Positions 26,178 to 36,016 of a stretch of 53,099 bases of DNA are shown here, piece after piece. The number at the start of each line of letters is the position of its first letter. Position 1 is the first letter of the stretch. Under the pieces are notes generated by a model. That model was not told where the DNA came from and did not search any database. It saw only the letters and a program-made list of their open reading frames with translations. The DNA comes from Candidatus Nitrotoga sp. LAW (GTDB lineage Bacteria; Pseudomonadota; Gammaproteobacteria; Burkholderiales; Gallionellaceae): assembly GCA_003402315.1 (NCBI GenBank), contig QFXI01000001.1, forward strand, positions 1 through 53,099. Direction: 5' to 3'. The position numbers were made by a program, and so were the translations under genes.

Positions 26178-26669
26178 AAAGTGGCCGGGGCCAATGATTT
26201 GAAACTTTTGTAAAGGCTTGGCACGCATTCTCCTTCATGGTGCGTGAAACGCGTTTACAGTTTTCAAATTAATACTCGTCAATCAACCACGACTGTGACA
26301 TCGCCCAACAACACACCGCTCAGAAAGCGGCATAGCGCAAGGCATTCGGAGAAGTTGCCGAAATCAGTGTGTATCTAAGCGGATAAAATACTTAATCCAG
26401 ATTCATGAGTTGAACCAAACTTCATATCGCCTTTCGTCGGAATGCACATATTTCGCTTCTCTCCCAGGCTTGTCGACTATGCCAGCTGAATTTCGTGGCT
26501 AATCAGGTTTTTTGGATATCCGTACTATTTTCAGTTTTCATCGCCAGTATTTCCAGAAGCATCGGACACTTATTTTTGTTGGCTTATCCCAGTGCGTTAT
26601 AGTTGACATCCATTCCATCCATCGCTAAATTCCATACCTTAGCAATTTAGTCAACCAAAGGAAAAAATT
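26178..26669. other. 492-base intergenic region, nothing recognised
   Basis: Between the HDOD gene and the peroxiredoxin gene. Only a short 6-bp stem (CACGCA 26222-26227 with TGCGTG 26241-26246) stands out. No ORF with coding character, tRNA or clear operator is visible; the peroxiredoxin promoter must lie near its right end. Confidence 0.4.
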
Positions 26670-27272
26670 ATGGCTGTTCTCGTCGGTAAACTTGCCCCAG
26701 ACTTTACTGCTGTTGCAGTGATGGGTAACAATGAAATAAATGAAACTTTTAGTTTGACGAACCATTTGGACGGAAAATACGGTGTGATATTCTTTTACCC
26801 GTTGGATTTTACTTTCGTATGTCCTTCAGAATTGATTGCGTTCGATCATCGCTTAGACGAATTCAAAAAGCGTCAAACTGAAGTAATCGGCATTTCTATT
26901 GATTCACAGTTTACCCATCTGGCTTGGAAAAATACGCCCGTTAATATGGGTGGTATCGGTCAAGTGCGTTATCCGCTGGTGGCCGATATTAAACACGATA
27001 TTTGCCGTGCTTATGATGTTGAACATAAAGATGGAGTGGCTTTCCGTGGTTCGTTTTTGATAGACCGTGGTGGCGTTGTACGCCATCAGGTCGTGAATGA
27101 TCTGCCACTTGGCCGTGATATTGATGAGATGTTGCGCATGGTAGATGCATTGCAATTTCACGAAGAGCATGGTGAAGTTTGCCCCGCTGGCTGGAGTAAG
27201 GGTAAAGCTGGCATGAATGCTTCTTCTGAAGGGGTGGCGAAGTATTTGGCCGAACACGCTGAAAAACTATAG
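26670..27272 (+). CDS. 2-Cys peroxiredoxin (AhpC/Prx1 type)
   Basis: 200 residues; reduces hydrogen peroxide and organic peroxides in the cytoplasm. The peroxidatic cysteine is Cys51 in FYPLDFTFVCPSE and the resolving cysteine is Cys171 in EVCPAGW, so it is a typical 2-Cys enzyme. GVAFRGSFLIDRGGVVRHQ and NDLPLGRDIDEMLR are standard. No AhpF reductase follows; a strong terminator ends the transcript, so it presumably uses thioredoxin or another reductase. An AAAGGAAAAA ribosome site precedes the ATG. Confidence 0.95.
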   Translation: MAVLVGKLAPDFTAVAVMGNNEINETFSLTNHLDGKYGVIFFYPLDFTFVCPSELIAFDHRLDEFKKRQTEVIGISIDSQFTHLAWKNTPVNMGGIGQVRYPLVADIKHDICRAYDVEHKDGVAFRGSFLIDRGGVVRHQVVNDLPLGRDIDEMLRMVDALQFHEEHGEVCPAGWSKGKAGMNASSEGVAKYLAEHAEKL

Positions 27273-27289
27273 GCGATTTTTTTCATTAT

Positions 27290-27316
27290 AAAAAGGCTCC
27301 TGAGGGAGCCTTTTTA
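27290..27316 (+). terminator. Rho-independent terminator after peroxiredoxin gene
   Basis: AAAAAGGCTCC (27290-27300), loop TGAG, GGAGCCTTTTT (27305-27315): an 11-bp perfect stem ending in a T-run. It also has an A-run on the 5' side, so it could act in both directions. Confidence 0.92.
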
Positions 27317-27381
27317 TTGGTCTTGATAGCAGCCAAGGACTGCTACAATTCGGTTATTTTTTACGGTTTTACAAGGAATTT

Positions 27382-28800
27382 ATGCTGATCTGGCTCATCA
27401 TTCTTTATCTGATGATTTCTATCGGAATCGGTTTGTACGCCGCCACGCGCGTACATAACGTCAAAGACTATGTGATGGCCGGTCGGCACTTGCCGCTGTA
27501 TGTCGTGACTGCCACAGTGTTTGCTACCTGGTTCGGTGCAGAAACTGTGTTGGGGATATCCACAAAATTCGTCCAGCAGGGCTTGAGGGGAATAGTTGAA
27601 GACCCTTTTGGCGCTAGCATGTGCCTAATTTTGGTAGGTGTATTCTTCGCCGCCAAGCTTTATAAAATAAACCTGATTACCATTGGCGATTATTACCGGC
27701 AACGTTACGATCGTACGGTGGAAGTACTTACCAGCTTGGCCATCATAGCTTCATATTTGGGCTGGGTGTCAGCGCAGATTACAGCATTGGGCCTAGTGTT
27801 TTCCTTTGTCACCCAAGGTGCGATTTCTCCTAGCGAAGGTATGGTGGTTGGTGCTGGCATCGTGCTGGTTTACACCTTGTTTGGCGGTATGTGGTCGGTG
27901 GCATTGACAGATGCTTTTCAAATGACGATTATCGTTGTCGCCATGTTGTACCTGACTTGGCTGCTATCTGGTATAGCAGGTGGGGCAGGGGTAGTCATAG
28001 ACCATGCCGCACAAGCCAACAAACTTATTTTATGGCCGCAATTGGAAACCAGAGACATACTCGCATTTATTGGCGCAGCGGTAACCATGATGTTAGGTTC
28101 CATCCCGCAGCAGGATGTATTCCAGCGTGTAATGTCCGCCAAAAATGAAAAAACTGCCGTATACGGCGCGCTGCTTGGGGGCATCTTGTATTTCTTGTTC
28201 GCTTTCATACCTATTTTCCTGGCTTATTCCGCCACGCTAATTGACCCCATGATGGTAGCCGCGTTGATCGACAGTAACGCACAGTTAATTCTACCTACGC
28301 TGATCATGAACCATACGCCAGTGTTTGCGCAGGTGATGTTCTTTGGTGCTCTACTTGCCGCCATTATGAGTACTGCCAGTGGCACGTTACTGGCACCGTC
28401 AGTAACTTTTACCGAGAATATCCTGAAAGGCATTATCGGCCACCAGAGTGATCGACATTTTTTGTGGACCATGCGCACGGTCGTTGTATGCTTCACCGTA
28501 GCCGTTACCATGTTTGCGCTAAAATCGACATCGAGTATTTATTCGATGGTAGGAAACGCATACAAGGTGACTTTAGTAGCAGCATTTATTCCGTTGGTGT
28601 GTGGGCTGTACTGGAAGCGAGCGAATACGCAAGGTGCCTTGTTTTCAATTGCTGCGGGTCTTTCTTCCTGGTTACTGCTTGAAGTTTTTAATCCTGAAGG
28701 TCTATGGCCACCGCAACTGGCTGGTTTATTGATGAGTGCAGCAGGCATGTTAGTCGGCTCGCTACTGCCTGATTTGAAGCGCCGCCGCGCTGTTTATTAA
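27382..28800 (+). CDS. Sodium:solute symporter family transporter
   Basis: 472 residues with about 12-13 membrane segments. It starts LIWLIILYLMISIGIGLYAA, followed by the SSS-family signature region VKDYVMAGRHLPLYVVTATVFATWFGAETVLG, and contains FGGMWSVALTDAFQMTIIVV and LGSIPQQDVFQRVMSAKNEKTA. These are typical of the proline/pantothenate/choline branch of Na(+)-coupled symporters. The substrate cannot be named from sequence. It lies between a terminator and the Pho box of phoB and has no co-transcribed partner. Confidence 0.9.
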   Translation: MLIWLIILYLMISIGIGLYAATRVHNVKDYVMAGRHLPLYVVTATVFATWFGAETVLGISTKFVQQGLRGIVEDPFGASMCLILVGVFFAAKLYKINLITIGDYYRQRYDRTVEVLTSLAIIASYLGWVSAQITALGLVFSFVTQGAISPSEGMVVGAGIVLVYTLFGGMWSVALTDAFQMTIIVVAMLYLTWLLSGIAGGAGVVIDHAAQANKLILWPQLETRDILAFIGAAVTMMLGSIPQQDVFQRVMSAKNEKTAVYGALLGGILYFLFAFIPIFLAYSATLIDPMMVAALIDSNAQLILPTLIMNHTPVFAQVMFFGALLAAIMSTASGTLLAPSVTFTENILKGIIGHQSDRHFLWTMRTVVVCFTVAVTMFALKSTSSIYSMVGNAYKVTLVAAFIPLVCGLYWKRANTQGALFSIAAGLSSWLLLEVFNPEGLWPPQLAGLLMSAAGMLVGSLLPDLKRRRAVY

Positions 28801-28818
28801 ATTGAATAGCGGCATGGC

Positions 28819-28851
28819 CGTCATATTATTGTCATAATTCTGTCATATCAT
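28819..28851 (+). promoter_or_regulatory. Pho box upstream of phoB
   Basis: Three direct 11-base units: CGTCATA-TTAT (28819-28829), TGTCATA-ATTC (28830-28840), TGTCATA-TCAT (28841-28851), with a weaker CGTAAGT next. This is the PhoB binding array and ends 36 bases before the phoB start, indicating autoregulation under phosphate limitation. Confidence 0.85.
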
Positions 28852-28887
28852 CGTAAGTTGTTTGTCATGTGAACAACGGAGAAAATA

Positions 28888-29574
28888 ATGACTGCGAATA
28901 TTCTGGTAGTGGAAGACGAGCCTGCGATACAGGAACTATTGGCATTCAATATATCGCAATGTGGCTACCGCGCAATTGAGGCATATGATGCCGATGGTGC
29001 TTGGACACACATCAACCATGCGCTGCCAGATCTAATCCTGCTTGACTGGATGTTGCCCGGTAGTAGTGGCGTGGAACTGGCGCGCCGCCTGCGCGCCGAT
29101 CAACGGACACGTAACATTCCTATCATAATGCTGACCGCGCGCACCGATGAACGCGATAAAATTCTGGGGCTGGAATCAGGCGCGGATGATTACATAACCA
29201 AGCCGTTTTCGCCGCGCGAACTAATGGCTCGTGTCCGTGCCGTGCTACGCCGCCGCGCGCCACAAATGAGTGATGAAACGGTTGCTGCGGGTGGGCTGGA
29301 ATTGTCACCAGCAATGCATCGTATCAACGCTAATGGAGCAATGATCGACCTGGGGCCGACCGAGTTTCGTTTATTACATTTTTTTATGACCCATCCCGAG
29401 AGAGTCTATAGCCGTTCGCAGTTGCTTGACCAAGTTTGGGGAGATCATGTGTTCGTGGAAGAACGTACAGTGGACGTACACATTCGCCGTTTGCGCCAAG
29501 CGCTTGAACCTTACAGCCTCGATGGTTTAGTTCAGACTGTGCGCGGCAGTGGCTACCGTTTTTCGTGTAACTAA
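28888..29574 (+). CDS. phoB: Phosphate regulon response regulator PhoB
   Basis: 228 residues. Receiver domain residues 1-120 with acidic pocket VVEDEP and phosphoacceptor Asp53 in LLDWMLPG; Thr in MLTART and Lys in ITKPFSPRE complete the switch. Residues about 130-228 are an OmpR-type winged helix (PTEFRLLHFFMTHPERVYSRSQLLDQVWG, RTVDVHIRRLRQAL, VRGSGYRF). It is followed by phoR after 129 bases and preceded by a Pho box, so it is PhoB rather than another OmpR-family regulator. Confidence 0.95.
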   Translation: MTANILVVEDEPAIQELLAFNISQCGYRAIEAYDADGAWTHINHALPDLILLDWMLPGSSGVELARRLRADQRTRNIPIIMLTARTDERDKILGLESGADDYITKPFSPRELMARVRAVLRRRAPQMSDETVAAGGLELSPAMHRINANGAMIDLGPTEFRLLHFFMTHPERVYSRSQLLDQVWGDHVFVEERTVDVHIRRLRQALEPYSLDGLVQTVRGSGYRFSCN

Positions 29575-29703
29575 AGCGGATGGGTAAAACGTAACCGCAA
29601 TCCTTCCCATCAATTGCATTCTTTTTGCACCCTGCTGATATATGGTTTTCCACCGCTTTGCGCACCATAATAATGGCGCAGCGTAATTTTTAAAGGCTAC
29701 ACC

Positions 29704-31050
29704 ATGTTTGATTTTTGGCGGCGCGCACTTTTCTTCCCATTTGCCTTCCTGCTTTTCTCCTTGCTGGCGTGGATAACAGTAGGCGCATTAGCCGCTACCT
29801 TATTATTTAGTGTGTTTCTGCTGATATATATCGTTCTTCACTTGCGTCAACTCGAAGCGCTTGATTGCTGGCTGGCCGATTCTGATAAGTGTATGGTGCC
29901 TGATGGTTCGGGGTTGTGGGGGGATGTATTTACCCGGCTAAACAGGATGGTACGTCAACACCGCAAAGAACATGAACAACATGTCGCGGCGCTACAGCAC
30001 ATGGAACAAGCCACCTCGGCACTACCAGAAGGAGTAGCTATACTCGATGAAGCCTACCACATTGAATGGTGCAACCCGCTTGCCGAACAACATTTTGGCC
30101 TCGACAGCAAGCGCGATATCGGCCAGCAGATTACTTATCTGGCACGTCAACCAGAATTCGTGAAATACCTTGCCATGCACGAATTTAGCGAACCGCTGAT
30201 TCTGAACGGTGCGCGGCAGGATGGACTGACGCTGTCCATTAAATTGATCCCCTACGGTGCTAATAAACTGCTACTAATTAGCCGCGACATTACCCATCTG
30301 GAACGCATTGAAACCATGCGCCGTGATTTTGTCGCTAATGTGTCACATGAGTTACGCACACCTCTTACCGTAGTCAACGGTTTTGTTGAAACCTTGCATG
30401 ACATGCCCAGCCTTGAAAACAGCATGGCGCGTCGTGCACTGCACCTGATGGGGGAGCAAATGTACCGTATGGAGCGTCTGGTAGACGATTTACTTACCCT
30501 GTCCAAATTGGAAAATACACTCAATGCCTTGCAGGAAGAAACAGTGGATGTGCCCGGGCTTTTACGCACGCTGCATCAAGAAGGACAATCTTTAAGTGCG
30601 GGGAAACATACTTTGCGGCTGGAATTAGCGAGCAATTGCGCTCTGCTTGGCAACACTGATGAGTTGCGTAGTGCCTTCAGTAATCTGATATCAAATGCCA
30701 TCCATTACACCCCACAAGGAGGCGAGATTTTGGTGAGCTGGCACGAGCAGGGCGATCAACCGGTTTTTAGTGTGCAGGACAGCGGCATCGGCATCGCGCC
30801 ACAACACATTCCGCGCTTGACAGAGCGTTTTTATCGGGTAGACAGTAGCCGTTCACGCGAAACAGGAGGCACTGGTCTGGGGCTGGCTATCGTCAAGCAT
30901 ATCGCCAACCGACATCAGGCGCGACTGGAGATTGCCAGTGGGGAAGGGGAGGGCAGTACCTTCAGTATTGTATTTTCAGCTAGCCGACGCCTGTTATTGT
31001 GTGCGGAAGATGCCACCACTGATTACATGCCAAAAACGGATATTCAATAG
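29704..31050 (+). CDS. phoR: Phosphate regulon sensor histidine kinase PhoR
   Basis: 448 residues. Two N-terminal membrane segments (FPFAFLLFSLLAWITVGALAATLLFSVFLLIYIVLHL), a PAS domain (about residues 105-200, GVAILDEAYHIEWCNPLAEQHFGLD), the HisKA phospho-site His215 in FVANVSHELRTPLT, and the HATPase with SNLISNAIHYTP (N box), DSGIGIAPQHIPRLTERFYRVD (G1/F) and GGTGLGLAIVKHI (G2). There is almost no periplasmic loop, as in other PhoR proteins that sense through the Pst transporter and PhoU. No pst or phoU genes are in this window. It converges with the epimerase gene with 12 bases between stops. Confidence 0.95.
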   Translation: MFDFWRRALFFPFAFLLFSLLAWITVGALAATLLFSVFLLIYIVLHLRQLEALDCWLADSDKCMVPDGSGLWGDVFTRLNRMVRQHRKEHEQHVAALQHMEQATSALPEGVAILDEAYHIEWCNPLAEQHFGLDSKRDIGQQITYLARQPEFVKYLAMHEFSEPLILNGARQDGLTLSIKLIPYGANKLLLISRDITHLERIETMRRDFVANVSHELRTPLTVVNGFVETLHDMPSLENSMARRALHLMGEQMYRMERLVDDLLTLSKLENTLNALQEETVDVPGLLRTLHQEGQSLSAGKHTLRLELASNCALLGNTDELRSAFSNLISNAIHYTPQGGEILVSWHEQGDQPVFSVQDSGIGIAPQHIPRLTERFYRVDSSRSRETGGTGLGLAIVKHIANRHQARLEIASGEGEGSTFSIVFSASRRLLLCAEDATTDYMPKTDIQ

Positions 31051-31062
31051 CATTTTCTGCAT

Positions 31063-32091
31063 TCAGGCCAGGTTTTTGACATACCATGCCATCGATTCTT
31101 CCAGGCCTTGGGCAATGGCATGGCTAGGCACATAACCCAGTAAAGACTGGGCTTTTGAAATATCCGCTTGAGAGTGGCGCACATCACCTGCACGAAAATC
31201 ACGGTAAACCGGTTTAAATTCTTTCAAATGGGGGAAGTGTGGCAAGAGCAATATTCGGCATTGATCAAAAAGGTTATTGAGCGTAGTTCTATCACCTACG
31301 GCAATATTGTAAACCTGATTGGCAGAAGCGATATCTTGTACAGTCGCGGCCAGAAGATTAGCTTGTACGGCGTTGTCGATGTAACAAAAATCGCGGCTAG
31401 TTTCCCCGTCACCATTGATATAAACAGGCTTATTTTTGATCATACAAGCCACCCACTTTGGGATTACCGCTGCGTAAGCACCATTAGGATCTTGACGGCG
31501 TCCAAAGATATTGAAATAGCGCAAACCGATTGTATGGAACCCGTAACATCGACTAAAGACGTCGGCATAAAGCTCGTTTACATACTTTGTAACGGCATAA
31601 GGCGACAAAGGCTTTCCTATTAAATTCTCAATTTTGGGTAATCCTGGGTGATCACCATAAGTTGAACTGGAAGCCGCATAAACAAAGCGTTTTACTGCGG
31701 CATCGCGCGCCGCTACTAGCATGTTGAGAAATCCCGAGATATTATTTTCGTTAGTAAGAATAGGATCCTCAAGTGATCGTGGTACCGAACCAAGCGCTGC
31801 CTGGTGCAGTACATAATCGATACCTGATACCGCTTCTCGACAAATACTTAGATCGCGAATATCCCCCTCAATGATACGAAACCCAGCCCATTGTTGCGGT
31901 GTAACGCAATGTTGTACTTCCTTCAAATTCTCCCTGTAACCAGTAGTAAAGTTATCCAATCCTATAACATGTTGGTCAAGCTTTAAGAGTGTCTCCACCA
32001 AATTGCTTCCAATAAATCCAGCCGCACCAGTAACTAGCCAAACACGGGGTTCCTGCGGAAGGCGCTGCTTAAGCACTTGAAAAGTGGTCAT
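31063..32091 (-). CDS. UDP-N-acetylglucosamine 4-epimerase-like SDR protein (WbpP/TviC type)
   Basis: 342 residues of the extended short-chain dehydrogenase family. NAD-binding loop [17 protein letters not shown], the SSSTYGD serine region, catalytic YAVTK and the [21 protein letters not shown] block, which is characteristic of WbpP/TviC/Gne enzymes that interconvert UDP-GlcNAc(A) and UDP-GalNAc(A). The product would feed O-antigen or capsule synthesis, yet no glycosyltransferases or other polysaccharide genes are nearby. The gene stands alone, divergent from hemP and convergent with phoR. Confidence 0.88.
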   Translation of the reverse strand: MTTFQVLKQRLPQEPRVWLVTGAAGFIGSNLVETLLKLDQHVIGLDNFTTGYRENLKEVQHCVTPQQWAGFRIIEGDIRDLSICREAVSGIDYVLHQAALGSVPRSLEDPILTNENNISGFLNMLVAARDAAVKRFVYAASSSTYGDHPGLPKIENLIGKPLSPYAVTKYVNELYADVFSRCYGFHTIGLRYFNIFGRRQDPNGAYAAVIPKWVACMIKNKPVYINGDGETSRDFCYIDNAVQANLLAATVQDIASANQVYNIAVGDRTTLNNLFDQCRILLLPHFPHLKEFKPVYRDFRAGDVRHSQADISKAQSLLGYVPSHAIAQGLEESMAWYVKNLA

Positions 32092-32436
32092 AATTATTTC
32101 CTCACAAATACTAAAAAGGCATACCGCATACCTTCGACTGCTATTGGGTTAAATGCGAATTTGTCACCAGCCTGTGCAAGTTATTCGTGATTAAACTTGA
32201 GGAACTTAGAAATTTCTAAGCGGGTAGTTAGGGTGACTTACAACACAGGACAGAAACTGTCCAGGCCGAATTCTACCTTAGCCCAGCCTCGTTTTACACC
32301 AGCATCCAAGTTTAGCATTTGTGTTATTTTTTTTAGAAGCGGCCATTCAGGCAATACAAAAAATTTGCAATCATTTTTAATAAAAGTAATAATAATACGA
32401 ATTATTCTTATTTATATTATATGGATTTTGATAGCT
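32092..32436. other. Divergent intergenic region between epimerase gene and hemP
   Basis: 345 bases. The right 60 bases are very A/T-rich and include the Fur-like palindrome listed separately. A longer frame in phase with hemP (from 32197) has no hemP-like sequence and is discarded. Nothing else is recognised. Confidence 0.45.
32391..32406. promoter_or_regulatory. Candidate Fur box upstream of hemP
   Basis: AATAAT-ACGA-ATTATT (32391-32406) is an A/T-rich palindrome inside GTAATAATAATACGAATTAT, 30 bases before the hemP start. It resembles degenerate Fur sites and the gene family is normally Fur-controlled. The match to the 19-base consensus is only partial. Confidence 0.4.
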
Positions 32437-32628
32437 ATGCCAATTCAACGCGAGACAGAAACTCCTGGCAGTGTATTTGCGTCGGCTTCCAGTTCTGATG
32501 CAAATTCACTCATTCGCATTAAAAGTCAGGATTTGTTTCAACTAAAGCGCGAAATAGAAATTGAACATGCGGGCCGCATTTACCGGCTTCAATTAACACA
32601 GAGCAACAAATTGATTTTAACTGCATGA
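32437..32628 (+). CDS. hemP: Hemin uptake protein HemP
   Basis: 63 residues. The conserved C-terminal half IRIKSQDLFQLKREIEIEHAGRIYRLQLTQSNKLILT is the HemP/HmuP signature. HmuP in rhizobia and betaproteobacteria is a small activator needed for expression of haem or siderophore receptor genes. ATG 32437 is chosen because the family starts a short distance before the signature. No haem transporter genes (hmuTUV) follow; the nearby iron genes are a siderophore receptor and piuC, which may be its targets. Confidence 0.85.
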   Translation: MPIQRETETPGSVFASASSSDANSLIRIKSQDLFQLKREIEIEHAGRIYRLQLTQSNKLILTA

Positions 32629-32875
32629 AGGCAAAATCAAATTAAATAAATCGTTGCAGTTTTGTAAGGTTATTGCAGCTGTTAACCAAAAAAAACAGGA
32701 TGTTAATGCAACTATATGAACGATAACTGGAAGCGCTTATGAATTAAAAAATAAAAATTAGAAAACAAACCAAAAACTGAAATGAATTTGGCGAAGTGGC
32801 GATTAGTCCTGCCAAGTACGTTAAAAAAATAATTTAACTGAATTTATACATTAGACCCGAAAAAGGAATGCATTC

Positions 32876-33511
32876 ATGAAATTTACACTAACTTTTCTCG
32901 CCGCTGCCATGAGTGGCATGCTTAGTCTTAATGCTGCCGCGCACATGCTATGGTTGGAGGGTGACGCTACTGCAGGCAAACTTTATTTCGGTGAGTATGG
33001 TGATAACTTACGGGAAACTTCGCCAGGCAAACTCGACAATATTATTACACCGATGATAACCATTGTTGATGCGGCCGGCGCAGAGAAGTCTGTTATTGCA
33101 AGCCGGGGTGGCAATTACTACGCTATCTCCGGTGGACCTACTGTATTGGTGCAAGCACTCAAGCAACCCATACGTACTCCACAAGATAAGCTCGCTCCTG
33201 TGCAAAGAAGCTTTTTGTATGCGAGGCAAGGTAATGAGGGTAGCTTGCCATTGGATATACAACAAAAAGCAAATAAGTTGCGCTTAAGCTTTATGGGTAA
33301 GCCATTGGCTAAGGCTGAAATTGTTCTTATTGCACCCAACGGCTGGGAAAAACCTTTACACACAGACGAAAATGGTGAAACGAATTTCCCACTGCTAGAG
33401 CCTGGCCTCTATATCGCAGAAGCCAAACACAAAGAAAACCATCCAGGAGAATTCGAAGGTAAAGCCTACTCTGCAGAAAATCATACTGTTACGCTTAGTT
33501 TTTCAAAATAA
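32876..33511 (+). CDS. Exported DUF4198-family protein
   Basis: 211 residues with a signal peptide (FTLTFLAAAMSGMLSLNAAA) and a mature start HMLWLEGD, then KLYFGEYGDNLRE and a C-terminal Ig-like half (GKPLAKAEIVLIAPNGWEKPLHTDENGETNFPLLEPGLYIAEA). DUF4198/NikM-like periplasmic proteins occur beside TonB receptors and nickel, cobalt or iron uptake genes. The exact role is unknown. It lies between hemP and a TonB siderophore receptor and is probably part of the same iron-responsive locus. Confidence 0.8.
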   Translation: MKFTLTFLAAAMSGMLSLNAAAHMLWLEGDATAGKLYFGEYGDNLRETSPGKLDNIITPMITIVDAAGAEKSVIASRGGNYYAISGGPTVLVQALKQPIRTPQDKLAPVQRSFLYARQGNEGSLPLDIQQKANKLRLSFMGKPLAKAEIVLIAPNGWEKPLHTDENGETNFPLLEPGLYIAEAKHKENHPGEFEGKAYSAENHTVTLSFSK

Positions 33512-33802
33512 GTTCAGCATTCGCAACTGAATTATGCGGTTATTTGTCTTCTCACGCTTGTTGTAGCTGTTTCTTTAGTTATGGCCGTGACATATGGTTA
33601 TGCGAGGTTTTGTGACAAGCCGTAGTAAAGGATGTCCCTTTGATTGCGCATAAAGATGATGTACAGAAGTTATTGTAAAAAGCGGTACGCACAAACTCAT
33701 GAATACGAGTCTTTGGTATTAATTATTTTTCATTTAATTTGGAAGCCAGCCACGTGTTTTCTCACCAGCCAGCCACCTTTATTTTAAAGAACAGGGGAGC
33801 TT

Positions 33803-35995
33803 ATGAGATTCAAAAAAACACGTCCTGCATTGTTGGTAGCGTTGGCATTACAGCAACTTTACAGCCCAGCCTTTGCACAAACAACCACAAACAATAACAA
33901 GAACGATACATTAATTGATGCTACCCAGTTGCCGGAAATTAAAGTGGGTGGTCAAAAGGTGACCGACGATTTTGCAGCGAGTGCTTTCGCGGGTTTTAGA
34001 ACGCCGACACCCTTGCGCGATGTGCCGCAGACAGTCACGGTCGTCAATCGTGCCCTGATGGATTCTCAGGCCATCGCCTCGTTATCGGAGGCTTTACGCA
34101 ACGTCCCCGGTATTACCGTAGGCGGTGCCGAAGGTGGGCAGATCGGTAACAACATCAATCTGCGCGGCTTCACGGCGCGTACCGATATGTATCTCAATGG
34201 AATGCGTGACAGTGGTCAGTACTATCGTGACACTTATTATCTTGAGTCGGTTGAAGTATTAAAAGGCCCATCGTCCATGCTGTTTGGGCGCGGCTCCACC
34301 GGGGGCGTGATCAACCAGGTCAGCAAGCGCCCGCAATTAGGCGATGCAAATCAAATTACCGGCACCATTGACACTAATGGTGGAGTGCGTTCAACGGGGG
34401 ACTTTAACCGTCAATTGTCGGACACTTCCGCAGTCCGCGTTGCCATGATGGGTCAAAAAGCGCAAACGACACGCGATGTTATTAGCAATAAAGACTTTGG
34501 AATTGCACCGTCTTTGCGCTTTGGAATCGGCACGCAAACTGAAATTACACTGTCAGCGATCCTCTCTCATAATGATGATATGGTGGATTATGGTATTCCC
34601 GCCGTCAATGGCCGCCCGGTCAAGGTTAATCGCGATACTTATTATGGTTTGACAGACGATCGTACCTTACAAAATACAGCTATTTTAAGTGGTCTCATCG
34701 AACACAAGTTGAATTCGAACATGACACTGCGTAATCAGCTGCAATATAGCCATTACAACACTGACGCGCTGACAAGTGGCCCTACTAATGTCGGCACTCT
34801 GGTCGGCAATGTATTTACCGCGCTACCCACTGCAGCCGTTGGAAACCATACTTCGCTGCCCTTGAATGCACTGTCTGTCAGGCTCACCAGCCACGATCGC
34901 GTGATCAAAAATCAAATGATCAATAATCAGACCGATTTGATCGCAAAATTCGATACCGGCACCCTCAAGCATACGATGATCGCGGGTGTTGCACTCAGCC
35001 GTGAAACTTCCAACATTCAGTCCACTACCCGCAGCAACCTGCCCGTCGTATCAATGGTTAATCCAGCCTATCTTTCGACACCGGCCAATTCAGTAAAGAC
35101 GATTGGAAATGAGGCAGATTCACAAGCGACTTCAGTCGGCGCATATATTAACGATACGATCGAATTGAACAAGCAATGGAAGCTTGTTGGCGGCGTGCGC
35201 TGGGATCGCTTCAAGGCGGACTTGACCAACACCATCAGTACCGCCACCCCGCCACTTCTTAGGGCCGATCAAACCGTGAGTTTCACTAGCGTAAGGGGCG
35301 GTGTAATTTATCAGCCGGATAATGTGCAATCGTACTATGCATCCTATGGCACTTCTTTTAACCCCTCATTGGAAACACTGACGGCGACTGCAGGTACGCA
35401 AACTTTAGAACCCGAAAAAAGCCGCTCTTATGAAATTGGTACCAAATGGGACATACTGGGCGGCAATCTATCGTTGACCTCGGCCTTATTTGATATTGAA
35501 AAGACCAATTCGCGCTCGCAAGTGTTGCCCGGGATCTACATCTCTAATGGGGACGTGCGCGTTACTGGTTTTGAATTTGGTGTAGCGGGCCGTATCACGC
35601 GCGATTGGCAACTCATGGGCGGTTACACGCACCTTAACCCCACGATTGTTAGAGCATCAGCGCTGGAAGGAACGCAAGGGAAAGATCTGGCCAATACGCC
35701 GCGCGACATGGCCACGTTATGGACAACCTATAAATTGACCCCACAATGGGAAGCTGGTGGCGGGGCCACTTATATGTCCGAACGCTTTGGCAGCAACACT
35801 AATGTTGTTTCTGCCGCTGGCTATACCCGCTGGGATGGCACGGTTGCCTATCACCTGCCTAAATACGATATCCGGTTGAACCTTCTTAATTTGACTAACA
35901 AAGAGTATATAAGCTCACTGGTTCCATCTGGTGGCGGACGCGCGGTGCCCGGGAGCGGACGGACTGCACTCATAACAGTCGCTCATCGCTTTTAA
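33803..35995 (+). CDS. TonB-dependent siderophore receptor (catecholate type)
   Basis: 730 residues, an outer-membrane ferric-siderophore importer. Signal peptide residues 1-25 (LLVALALQQLYSPAFA), plug domain about residues 60-190 (DVPQTVTVVNRALMDSQ, SLSEALRNVPGITVGGAEGGQIG, LRGF, YYLESVEVLKGPSSMLFGRGSTGGVINQVSK), then a 22-strand barrel ending GSGRTALITVAHRF. The plug pattern and the piuC gene 21 bases downstream suggest the Fiu/PiuA-like catecholate group. TonB/ExbBD energisers are not in the window. An AGGGGAG ribosome site precedes the ATG. Confidence 0.93.
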   Translation: MRFKKTRPALLVALALQQLYSPAFAQTTTNNNKNDTLIDATQLPEIKVGGQKVTDDFAASAFAGFRTPTPLRDVPQTVTVVNRALMDSQAIASLSEALRNVPGITVGGAEGGQIGNNINLRGFTARTDMYLNGMRDSGQYYRDTYYLESVEVLKGPSSMLFGRGSTGGVINQVSKRPQLGDANQITGTIDTNGGVRSTGDFNRQLSDTSAVRVAMMGQKAQTTRDVISNKDFGIAPSLRFGIGTQTEITLSAILSHNDDMVDYGIPAVNGRPVKVNRDTYYGLTDDRTLQNTAILSGLIEHKLNSNMTLRNQLQYSHYNTDALTSGPTNVGTLVGNVFTALPTAAVGNHTSLPLNALSVRLTSHDRVIKNQMINNQTDLIAKFDTGTLKHTMIAGVALSRETSNIQSTTRSNLPVVSMVNPAYLSTPANSVKTIGNEADSQATSVGAYINDTIELNKQWKLVGGVRWDRFKADLTNTISTATPPLLRADQTVSFTSVRGGVIYQPDNVQSYYASYGTSFNPSLETLTATAGTQTLEPEKSRSYEIGTKWDILGGNLSLTSALFDIEKTNSRSQVLPGIYISNGDVRVTGFEFGVAGRITRDWQLMGGYTHLNPTIVRASALEGTQGKDLANTPRDMATLWTTYKLTPQWEAGGGATYMSERFGSNTNVVSAAGYTRWDGTVAYHLPKYDIRLNLLNLTNKEYISSLVPSGGGRAVPGSGRTALITVAHRF

Positions 35996-36016
35996 ACACA
36001 TAAGGATCAGAGATCC

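Noticed and set aside
31168-31623. A 151-codon plus-strand frame inside the epimerase gene
   Set aside because: Antisense to a well-supported SDR gene and without recognisable motifs.
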